64,000 bases of DNA, from contig NZ_LN879502.1 of assembly GCF_001499655.1 (NCBI RefSeq), positions 1,178,001-1,242,000 on the forward strand, given 5' to 3'. The stretch comes from Candidatus Protochlamydia naegleriophila (GTDB lineage Bacteria > Chlamydiota > Chlamydiia > Chlamydiales > Parachlamydiaceae). Positions within the stretch are counted from its first letter, which is position 1; each line of letters starts with the position of its first letter. A program made the position numbers and the translations under genes. Below, in pieces: positions 55,105 to 62,456 of the stretch. The notes beneath the pieces are model-generated. The model made no database searches. It saw only the letters and a program-made list of their open reading frames with translations, and was not told the DNA's origin.

Positions 55105-56676
55105 ATGACCCCAGAAAATCAATCACCTGTTGAAGAATTTAATTTTGATCAATTTGGCTTAAAAGAGCCGATTGTACAAGCACTGCATGAAGCCGGATTT
55201 AAAACGCCGAGCCCGATTCAGAAGCAAGCTATTCCAGCAGTATTAGCTGGACATGACATGGTTGCGCAAGCCCATACAGGTACTGGAAAAACGGCAGCTT
55301 TTGGCCTTCCGGCTTTGCATTTGATCAGCGAAAAGCCAGGCACACAGTTGTTAGTTTTGACTCCGACTCGTGAGCTTGCAAGCCAAGTAAGCGATGAGCT
55401 TTTCCGCCTAGGCCGTCATTTGGGAATTCGCACTGCTACGATTTGCGGTGGAAAATCTTTTAGACCACAGATTGAAGCCTTGCAGAGAGGAGTTCAGGTA
55501 CTCGTAGCGACTCCTGGTCGTTTGCTCGATCTTCTAGAATCTGACAGTTTAACAGACTTTAGACCAGCGATTGTTGTTCTAGACGAAGCCGATGAAATGC
55601 TAGACATGGGCTTTTTAGAAGCCATTCAAAAGATTTTCACTTTCTTGCCAGCAAAAAGACAAACATTGCTATTTTCAGCAACGATGCCTCCACAGATTCA
55701 ACGTTTGGCACAACAAATCTTGAAGAGCCCATTGTTTATCAGTGTGACTCAAAAAGAGACAACTAACAAAGACATTAAGCAAGTTTACTATGTGATTCGC
55801 GAAGAAGAGCGCGATGATGCGATTCTCCGCTTGCTAGATAGCGAAGAACCAAGCAAGGCGATCATTTTCTGCCGTACGAAAAAAGATGTCGATCGTCTTT
55901 CAACTTTGCTCGTTGCTAGTGGATACCATGCGCGTGGCTTGCATGGAGACATGGAACAGCCTCAGCGTGAAGAGGTGATTCGTCATTTCCGCGCCGAACA
56001 AATTCGCGTCTTAGTCGCAACAGACGTTGCTGCAAGAGGATTGAGCGTATCGGATGTGTCTCACGTTTTCAATTATCACCTACCATTCGATCCTGCGAGC
56101 TATGTACACCGTATCGGCCGTACAGGAAGAGCAGGTAACAAAGGTATGGCGAGCACGTTTGTGACTTTGCGTGAATGGCGCGATTTCCAACGTTATGAAA
56201 AAATCATTGGCGCTCCAATTAAGCGAGAACTCATTCCAAATCTCGAAGATGTGAAAAAGCTAAAACGCCAGAAACTGGTTGATCGCATTCAAGGTCAAGC
56301 TGTTCACCAGGATGTTTCTTTAGTCTTGGAACTGATGGTTGAGATGGATCATGCGACTATGGCTTCTAAGTTCATCTCTTTCGTATTGGATCAAGAAACG
56401 ATTCAAGGCCCAGATAACATCGGCGTCGAGCCAAGAGGGCAAGAAAGAGAAACAAAAGGACAGCGTTCCGACCGTTTTAATGACGAGCGTCGCAGAGCTA
56501 ATAATAATGGTCCAAAGAAGTTTTCTGGTAAGCCTGGTGGGTTTAAAAAAGACTTTGATAAAGGCGGTTATAAGAAATCAGGCTTTCCAAAGAATCGCTC
56601 CAATGCTGGCAACTACTCGACTCGTTCAGGTAGTGGCAGTGCAGGCGGATTTAAAGAACGCGCCCGCGCAGTCTAA
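55105..56676 (+). CDS. DEAD-box ATP-dependent RNA helicase
   Basis: A 523-residue RNA helicase of the DeaD/CsdA-RhlE type. Motifs in order: Q motif FGLKEPIVQAL with PSPIQKQAIP, Walker A AHTGTGKTAA (residues ~55), PTRELA, TPGRL, DEAD as LDEADEM, SAT, then in the second domain RGLHGDMEQPQRE, ATDVAARGLSV and HRIGRTGRAG. The C-terminal ~110 residues are basic and glycine-rich (RRANNNGPKKFSGKPGG and GGFKERARAV), an RNA-binding tail. It likely helps ribosome assembly or RNA decay at low temperature. The gene has its own terminator. Confidence 0.95.
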   Translation: MTPENQSPVEEFNFDQFGLKEPIVQALHEAGFKTPSPIQKQAIPAVLAGHDMVAQAHTGTGKTAAFGLPALHLISEKPGTQLLVLTPTRELASQVSDELFRLGRHLGIRTATICGGKSFRPQIEALQRGVQVLVATPGRLLDLLESDSLTDFRPAIVVLDEADEMLDMGFLEAIQKIFTFLPAKRQTLLFSATMPPQIQRLAQQILKSPLFISVTQKETTNKDIKQVYYVIREEERDDAILRLLDSEEPSKAIIFCRTKKDVDRLSTLLVASGYHARGLHGDMEQPQREEVIRHFRAEQIRVLVATDVAARGLSVSDVSHVFNYHLPFDPASYVHRIGRTGRAGNKGMASTFVTLREWRDFQRYEKIIGAPIKRELIPNLEDVKKLKRQKLVDRIQGQAVHQDVSLVLELMVEMDHATMASKFISFVLDQETIQGPDNIGVEPRGQERETKGQRSDRFNDERRRANNNGPKKFSGKPGGFKKDFDKGGYKKSGFPKNRSNAGNYSTRSGSGSAGGFKERARAV

Positions 56677-56726
56677 GCTGAAGAGAAACTAGAAAAGAGC
56701 GAATCTTTTTGATAGTTATTTGATAT

Positions 56727-56776
56727 AGCCCTAACACATTGAAATTGCTTCGATGTGTTAGGGCTATTTTTTTTGC
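56727..56776 (+). terminator. Intrinsic terminator of the helicase gene
   Basis: A perfect 15-bp stem ATAGCCCTAACACAT (56727-56741) with ATGTGTTAGGGCTAT (56755-56769), continued by a T8 run. It separates the helicase gene from the riboswitch transcript. Confidence 0.92.
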
Positions 56777-56856
56777 ATATCAAAATGGAAATGATCCTTC
56801 TTGAAACGCATCAGTTTAAGGAAAAAACACTAGAATTTATCTTTGATATTTTTTTG

Positions 56857-56862
56857 TATAAT
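56857..56862 (+). promoter_or_regulatory. Candidate -10 box for the riboswitch transcript
   Basis: A consensus TATAAT lies 90 bases upstream of the riboswitch P1 stem in AT-rich DNA. No good -35 box is found at the right distance, so the promoter is only tentative. Confidence 0.4.
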
Positions 56863-56952
56863 TTAACACGATCACTAAAAGTTTAGTTTAATAAAGCAGA
56901 TTGACTTTTTATTTAATAAGAATTATAAGCTTTTAGCGCCAATGAATATTTT

Positions 56953-57161
56953 TATAGAAAAGTGCCTCTAAAGATGATTTTAGAGGAGAATAGGGAAACA
57001 GGTGTAAATCCTGTGCGGTTAGGCCGCTGTATCGAATGACGAATGCTTAAGGTAAATCTGCAATAGATTTATTTAAACCACTGCCTCTAAGAGAGAAATC
57101 TCGTTGGCGGGAAGGTTGAGCAAGAGAGTGATTTCGGAGCCAGAAGACCTGCTTTTCTATA
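56953..57161 (+). promoter_or_regulatory. Cobalamin (B12) riboswitch
   Basis: The conserved elements appear in order. P1 is a perfect 10-bp stem (TATAGAAAAG at 56953-56962 with CTTTTCTATA at 57152-57161). P2 is CCTCTAAAA-like paired with TTTTAGAGG, then comes GAATAGGGAA. The core follows as GGTGTAAATCC with GCGG...CCGCTGTA, then CCACTG, GGCGGGAAGG, and the 3' B12 box GAGCCAGAAGACCTGC at 57138-57153. All lie on the plus strand. It would sense adenosyl- or methyl/aquocobalamin. The next gene downstream (57371) encodes a membrane AAA+ ATPase and not a B12 or corrinoid-transport protein, which is unexpected. Confidence 0.9.
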
Positions 57162-57175
57162 CCTATCGCAATCTG

Positions 57176-57225
57176 CGCGTTACTGCAAGTTTTGGATGAT
57201 AATAGACAAAACTTAAGCTAACGCG
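57176..57225 (+). promoter_or_regulatory. Expression-platform hairpin after the riboswitch
   Basis: CGCGTTA (57176-57182) pairs with TAACGCG (57219-57225), and AAGTTTTG (57187-57194) pairs with CAAAACTT (57207-57214), with a 4x4 internal loop between. No T run follows, so it is not a simple terminator. A second small hairpin, CTGTCT/AGACAG, lies about 12 bases downstream. The pair may set whether the distant ribosome-binding site at ~57360 is available. Confidence 0.5.
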
Positions 57226-57370
57226 AATGAGGATGACTGTCTCCTAAAAGACAGGATGGGGGAAAGCGTTTATCTATTCCTTTTATGAGAGTTGTTTAGC
57301 AGCTTTTATTGGGTGTCAGCCACGCACATTTCCCTCTTAAATTAATTTAATCATGATTGAGGAGTGAGTA

Positions 57371-59404
57371 ATGTTAGTGAATGCGATGAGACCTTATATC
57401 CCTTTTTTTCATCAGCAGGCTGTAGAACCTGCATCGCCCTTAAATGCGATTCGGCAGTTAGATGAGCTTGGAAGGCTCCTTTTATCAGAAGAATGGGATG
57501 TTAAACAGTGGACCGTTTGGAAAGCTGACATTCAATCGATCATTCGGCAGCATCAGGGCGATCATGAAGCGCTCGATCGATTCTTGTCAGAGGTAATTAC
57601 GGGGATGATTGCCAAAGATCCTCAAGAAGCATTGACTTTTTTGGCAGACATTCTTGATTTGGAAAGCTTAAGCCAAGTGGCTCGTTTCAAAGCGCAGGCA
57701 GACGGATTTCCTCCTTTTGAAAACATTTTTGAATGGGCAGCTTTAAGAGCACCTCTTTTCCCGATTAGTCCTGAAATTTCATTTAAGCAACAGGTACATT
57801 CGGAATGGAACCGCTTTCGACCCATGGCGATCTATTTTATTCCCAATCTGATTAACATCTTCTTAGGTGCCTTCAATTTTTTAGACTCTCACAAAAAATT
57901 TACGACTTTATGGGAAAAGCATCTACTTCTTGAAATTGTATACAAGTTCTTCGTGATTCCTTTTTTTCTCATTCAAGTTCTTCAGCCCATTTTTGTTGTA
58001 ACGGCAAAAGTATATGCCATTGCTGCTGGCATCATCGTATGTGGAGGCGTTTTAGCTGCTTGCTATCAAAAATGGTTAAAGCCGCTGCCTGATGAGATTG
58101 TCAACTGTACCAATCTCGATAAACAAATGGAGCTAGGCTTCATTGAGCCAACAGTCGGCATGAGTGCGACAATGGATCGCATCATTTCTGCCTTGTTAAC
58201 CGGATCCAATGTGCTTTTACTTGGGAGGTCAGGCGCGGGGAAATCGGCCGCAGGCAAGCGATTAATTCAATTGAAGAAAGAGGGGCGTCTCCCCCAGGCG
58301 CTGCAAAAATTAGCCAACTATGAGGTCGACTGCGGGTTGCTCATGTCGAATGTCAGCTTCGGCCATTCGGAATTAATCAACCAAGTTAAAGATCAATTGG
58401 CAGGATACGAACATCAAGTCTTATTTCATCTAGATGAGATTGATCAATTGGTGAAAAATGGCGGGGCTTTTCAGGCCTTTAAGAAGCGGTTTTTGGAAGA
58501 TCGGCCAAGTCCTGCATTTATTGCCACTACAACGTTTAAGGAATTTGAAAAAATTAAAGAATTGGATGACGATGGTTCATTTAGACGGCGAGTGGTGCCG
58601 ATCGTGGTTGATGATGCAGATGAAACACAAAATAGGCTGATTCTTAGCGAATTGGTCAACCGCGTCGCAGCTAAAATTCCCGTTACCGATGATGCCATTG
58701 ACAAGGTTTTAGAACTGACTGAGTCGGAAGAGTATTTGCCCCAAATCGGCCGTCCCGCAAAAGCAATCAAGTTGATGAAAGATGCAATTGGGCGGTGTGA
58801 ATGGACTTATAATTCCCATTTTGTTTGCCCAGAGCTTGAGCAAGCTCGGCAGGCTGTCCAGAATTTTGAATCGCACTTATCGCGCAATATAAAGGAAACC
58901 TCTGCCGATTTGCGCGAATATGCAGCACTGCGCGAGAGAGTGAGAGTGCTTGAAAGCGAACACCTGATTCATAAGCAAAAAATTCAGAAAATTAGGCTCC
59001 TAATTGAGCAAGAATTAGTTTTTAAGAACCGCTATTATAAATTGACACATCGAATGGCAAACGCGAGGCCGAATCTGGCCCAAGAGAGAAGAGTGGCGCG
59101 GGTGACTGGTGAAGAGCAAAAGCTTTATCTCTTAACCTACTTTTATGGAATCGGTGCTTATAAATCGTATTTGCAAGAGAAGTTAGATGAAGTCAAAGAA
59201 AGCTTTCATGTGCAAGTAGATGAAGCCCTCATCAGCAAAGTATTTGATGAAGCAAAACAGGTTGATGAACGTATCGCAGAAAAAGTGGACGGAAGAGCTG
59301 CAAACGAACCGGCAGAACCAGTTCATGCAATAGCCGCCGAAGTTGAAACTGAAGTCGATAATGTTGTGCTTGGAGAGAATGAACCAAGACTTGGGGATGA
59401 ATAG
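57371..59404 (+). CDS. Membrane-anchored AAA+ ATPase (Clp D1-like), unknown role
   Basis: A 677-residue protein. Residues 1-140 are soluble and helical, about 150-170 and 190-235 are hydrophobic and probably membrane-spanning, and residues ~265-490 form an AAA+ domain: Walker A GRSGAGKS (~284-291), Walker B FHLDEID (~352-358), sensor-1 ATTTFKEF, and an arginine finger candidate in GSFRRRVV. The layout around GMSATMDRIISALLTGSNVLLL recalls the first ATPase domain of ClpA/ClpB. A long coiled coil (~500-600) and an acidic tail follow. GGAG upstream supports ATG 57371. The gene lies behind a cobalamin riboswitch. A Clp-like unfoldase at the membrane is the best guess; no protease partner is in sight. 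Confidence 0.75.
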   Translation: MLVNAMRPYIPFFHQQAVEPASPLNAIRQLDELGRLLLSEEWDVKQWTVWKADIQSIIRQHQGDHEALDRFLSEVITGMIAKDPQEALTFLADILDLESLSQVARFKAQADGFPPFENIFEWAALRAPLFPISPEISFKQQVHSEWNRFRPMAIYFIPNLINIFLGAFNFLDSHKKFTTLWEKHLLLEIVYKFFVIPFFLIQVLQPIFVVTAKVYAIAAGIIVCGGVLAACYQKWLKPLPDEIVNCTNLDKQMELGFIEPTVGMSATMDRIISALLTGSNVLLLGRSGAGKSAAGKRLIQLKKEGRLPQALQKLANYEVDCGLLMSNVSFGHSELINQVKDQLAGYEHQVLFHLDEIDQLVKNGGAFQAFKKRFLEDRPSPAFIATTTFKEFEKIKELDDDGSFRRRVVPIVVDDADETQNRLILSELVNRVAAKIPVTDDAIDKVLELTESEEYLPQIGRPAKAIKLMKDAIGRCEWTYNSHFVCPELEQARQAVQNFESHLSRNIKETSADLREYAALRERVRVLESEHLIHKQKIQKIRLLIEQELVFKNRYYKLTHRMANARPNLAQERRVARVTGEEQKLYLLTYFYGIGAYKSYLQEKLDEVKESFHVQVDEALISKVFDEAKQVDERIAEKVDGRAANEPAEPVHAIAAEVETEVDNVVLGENEPRLGDE

Positions 59405-59631
59405 GTTTTTGCTAGACCACCGAAAATCTATCAACAGCCTCTTCACTAAAATTTTTTAACAACATATTCCACAGGGCCTTAATATTTTTTAAGGTCCTGT
59501 CTTTTTTTAAGGCTTTTTATGAGTGAAAGTTTAATGATTTCTTTGAGCAAGAATTGACTTTTAAAAATCGCTCTTTTAAATCGCATAAGCGATTTGCTTT
59601 AAATTTCCATAGACAGCGCGCAAGGAAGAAT

Positions 59632-60690
59632 ATGACAAACAAGAAGACGGGCATTTTGCTTGTGAATTTGGGAACGCCCAAAACTCCTCAGCCTAAAGAT
59701 GTTTTTCATTACCTCAATGAGTTTTTAACCGATGGCCGTGTCATCGATATTCCATGGCTGCAAAGACAGTTATTAGTAAGGGGGATTATCGTTCCTTTCC
59801 GCTATAAACAGTCGGCAAAGCTTTATCAAAAGCTATGGACGGAGGAGGGATCGCCTCTACTCGTTCATGGATTGGCCGTCCAAAGCAAGCTCCAAAGTCT
59901 GCTCGGGCAGCAATTTAAAGTGGAATTGGCTATGCGCTATCAAATTCCGTCGATTGCAGAAGGATTAGAAAGCTTGAGAAAGGCTCATGTTGATGAAATT
60001 CTGATCTTCCCTCTGTTTCCTCAATATGCATCGGCTACAACCGGATCGGTTCATCAGCAAGTAATGAGTCACCTACAACAATGGCAGGTCATTCCCAAGC
60101 TTACCTTCATCAATAGTTATCCCGACCACCCCGGCATGATTGAAGCCTTTTGCCAACGTGCCAAACAGTACGATCTCGATTCGTACGACCATATTTTATT
60201 CAGTTTTCATGGACTACCAGAAAGGCAGATACGAAAAGCTGATGCTACTGGATGCTGCCTTAAGGCTCAGTGCTGTCAGCAACTTGGAAAGGATAATCAA
60301 TTTTGTTACAAGGCGCAGTGTTATACGACTGCACATGCCATTGCTCGCAAGCTTGCATTAGATACTTCTCTCTACACGATATGTTTCCAGTCGAGGCTTG
60401 GTAAAGAACCTTGGATTCAACCCTATACGGCCGATCAACTTAAAGCTTGCGTGGAAAGAGGTAATAAACGGGTCCTCGTCTTTTGCCCTGCCTTTGTCTG
60501 CGACTGTCTGGAAACAACGTGCGAAGTTTCGTTTGAGTATGCAGAGGAATTTAAGCATCTAGGCGGAGAGGAACTTCATTTAGTGGAAGGCTTAAATAGC
60601 CACCCTCTTTGGATAGAAGCCATCCGTACCATTATTTTTGAAAACCTGTCTCATCACAAAGTATCTGCTAAGCTGCCAATCAAGGTCTAA
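59632..60690 (+). CDS. hemH: Ferrochelatase
   Basis: The enzyme inserts Fe2+ into protoporphyrin IX, the last step of haem synthesis. Motifs are [13 protein letters not shown] at the start, the catalytic-histidine block [15 protein letters not shown] (His ~193), and [15 protein letters not shown], with [11 protein letters not shown] at the C-terminal active-site side. Six cysteines cluster at residues ~208-230 (GCCLKAQCC and FCYKAQC), possibly an internal iron-sulphur site. The frame opens 26 codons earlier, but ATG 59632 has AAGGAAG 5 bases upstream and begins at the usual place, giving 352 residues. It stands downstream of the B12-riboswitch gene. Confidence 0.94.
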   Translation: MTNKKTGILLVNLGTPKTPQPKDVFHYLNEFLTDGRVIDIPWLQRQLLVRGIIVPFRYKQSAKLYQKLWTEEGSPLLVHGLAVQSKLQSLLGQQFKVELAMRYQIPSIAEGLESLRKAHVDEILIFPLFPQYASATTGSVHQQVMSHLQQWQVIPKLTFINSYPDHPGMIEAFCQRAKQYDLDSYDHILFSFHGLPERQIRKADATGCCLKAQCCQQLGKDNQFCYKAQCYTTAHAIARKLALDTSLYTICFQSRLGKEPWIQPYTADQLKACVERGNKRVLVFCPAFVCDCLETTCEVSFEYAEEFKHLGGEELHLVEGLNSHPLWIEAIRTIIFENLSHHKVSAKLPIKV

Positions 60691-60698
60691 TAACAATT

Positions 60699-60727
60699 GC
60701 TGAGTTTAGAGCAACTTCTAACTCAGC
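60699..60727 (+). terminator. Hairpin after hemH
   Basis: GCTGAGTT-T-AGA (60699-60710) pairs with TCT-AACTCAGC (60717-60727) with a single bulged T and a short loop. It lies 9 bases after the hemH stop. No T run follows. Confidence 0.45.
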
Positions 60728-60874
60728 TAAGATTCGATCGATTCTTCTTGAAATCTGCTATTTCATAAAAACTAATAAATATATTTTGTTTTTTTTGATT
60801 TAATTGATTGTTTTTATAGTAAATTTTTATTTAATTTGTTATTATTGATTAAAATTCTAATATTAAAGGTGTTT

Positions 60875-62269
60875 ATGGTTTTATCTAATTTGGTTTCTAA
60901 TCATGTTCAACATAACATCATGTCTTATTTAGTTGATTGCGATTCAGAGACGGAACAAACGATTAGTGCAGTCATTAGTAAGGTATCAAATCATGTTTTT
61001 GAAGGTGCGAGAATTGCTTTTTTTCCGGATTATCCGATCAGGGCAAACTCTATGTTTCAAAACGAGCTCAATCCGACCCTGTATCGCCAGATCTATCAGA
61101 TTGAGGTAGAAGAAAACGAGCCGATGCAGGAAGTGTATGTTTGGAGCCGCGAACATGGTAGTTGGCAAAATCGAAAGGCGCCTATTGCGGAGCAGCGTTT
61201 CCCGACATATTTACCTTTAAGAATGCTTTTTAAAGGACAAGAAGGGCGTTTGATTACGTTGAACATTTGGGGGCAAAAATTGCATTTATTATGCTCTCAA
61301 AAAGCGGCAAAGTTTGGCGACTTAGAAGGTTCTTTTGAAAGCAAGCTCAGTATCGGAGAGATTAAGCACTATGCTAACAAGAAGATTTCTCGAGAAATAT
61401 TTTATCCCGGAGAATTTGAAGGTTTTGTGAATATTACAGAGTCTAAAGATGCCGATTCGCAAGATCTTAAAGCGATTTATTTTAATTCTTATCAGGCAAC
61501 ACGTCATTTAGATGAAAGATCGCTTCAAGAGTCCTTCGTTAAACAGGCCTGTTTGGGATCGGGTGGCGAGGGCGTTGTTTATAAAGTATTGGACAAAACA
61601 GCTGGTGATCTCAAGGCCCTAAAAATCACTAAGACAGATTGTGATCAAAATAGGCTTGCGATTGGAACCATTTCTCATGCTTTAGATTTCGGGCATACTT
61701 GTCATTTAACTCGTATTTTTGAGACCTTTAAGGTTGATACTGAGGCGGTCAAGAAGGGGCGTGAGTTTATACCTATGAATCTAAAAGGAAGCTGTAGTGG
61801 CTACTTGATGGAGCTAATGGATGGGGACTTTGAAAAGCTTTGGCCGATCCTTACAAAAGAGCAAAAAGCAGCCATGACTATCCAGCTAGTTTGTACAGAT
61901 AATCTGATGCATAACCGCTTCAAATTGCAAATTGCCGATGATAAACTGAGAAATATTTTTTATAAAAAAATAGATGAAGAGGTGACATTTCAGGGTAAGA
62001 GAGTGCAAGACTTTGATTACTTGCAATATACCATTCAAGGCAAAAAATTTTACATTCCAGTGAAAGAAACTCCCTATCTTATGAAGCGAGGGGATTATGA
62101 TCAGTGGACAAGTCGTTTAATCGCGGGCAACAGTCAGTTTAAGGAAGCGGGGATAGGCTCCTTGGAAGTGGCCCTTGATTCGATAGGGTATACACTGCAA
62201 CAAGCAGAAGTTTTATTTGGGACTCCCCCTTCAACAACTTCCATTTTAGAAATGGGCACGGATCGTTAG
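60875..62269 (+). CDS. Eukaryotic-like protein kinase with novel N-terminal region
   Basis: A 464-residue protein (ATG 60875, AAAGGTG 5 bases upstream; the frame opens 13 codons earlier). Residues 1-220 are unrecognised. From ~227 a kinase-like domain starts: glycine loop LGSGGEGVVYKV (~227-238), AL-K-I with the beta-3 lysine (~250), a hinge-like YLMELMDGDFEKL (~310-322), a catalytic loop IADDKLRNIF where D355 and N360 keep the five-residue spacing but HRD is altered, and QDFDYL (D379) in the DFG place after an insertion. No alpha-C glutamate is obvious. It is probably a Ser/Thr-kinase-like effector or pseudokinase. The upstream region is very AT-rich. Confidence 0.72.
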   Translation: MVLSNLVSNHVQHNIMSYLVDCDSETEQTISAVISKVSNHVFEGARIAFFPDYPIRANSMFQNELNPTLYRQIYQIEVEENEPMQEVYVWSREHGSWQNRKAPIAEQRFPTYLPLRMLFKGQEGRLITLNIWGQKLHLLCSQKAAKFGDLEGSFESKLSIGEIKHYANKKISREIFYPGEFEGFVNITESKDADSQDLKAIYFNSYQATRHLDERSLQESFVKQACLGSGGEGVVYKVLDKTAGDLKALKITKTDCDQNRLAIGTISHALDFGHTCHLTRIFETFKVDTEAVKKGREFIPMNLKGSCSGYLMELMDGDFEKLWPILTKEQKAAMTIQLVCTDNLMHNRFKLQIADDKLRNIFYKKIDEEVTFQGKRVQDFDYLQYTIQGKKFYIPVKETPYLMKRGDYDQWTSRLIAGNSQFKEAGIGSLEVALDSIGYTLQQAEVLFGTPPSTTSILEMGTDR

Positions 62270-62294
62270 AGGAGCCAGCCTCTTAAGAGCAGCA

Positions 62295-62336
62295 GCGGGT
62301 TATAAACGAAATGAAAATTTAGTTTTTATAACCCGC
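62295..62336 (+). terminator. Terminator-like hairpin after the kinase gene
   Basis: A perfect 12-bp stem, GCGGGTTATAAA (62295-62306) with TTTATAACCCGC (62325-62336), followed by TTAGTTTTG. The T run is interrupted, but position and stem strength suit a terminator. Confidence 0.65.
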
Positions 62337-62456
62337 TTAGTTTTGTATGAAACAAGGAGAAATTCTTCGGAGATTATTAAATAATTTCATTGACCTTGAA
62401 AGAAGAGCACTTTACGATTCGCGATAAGCTGGGTTCAGTGAATAGGTCAATGATTT

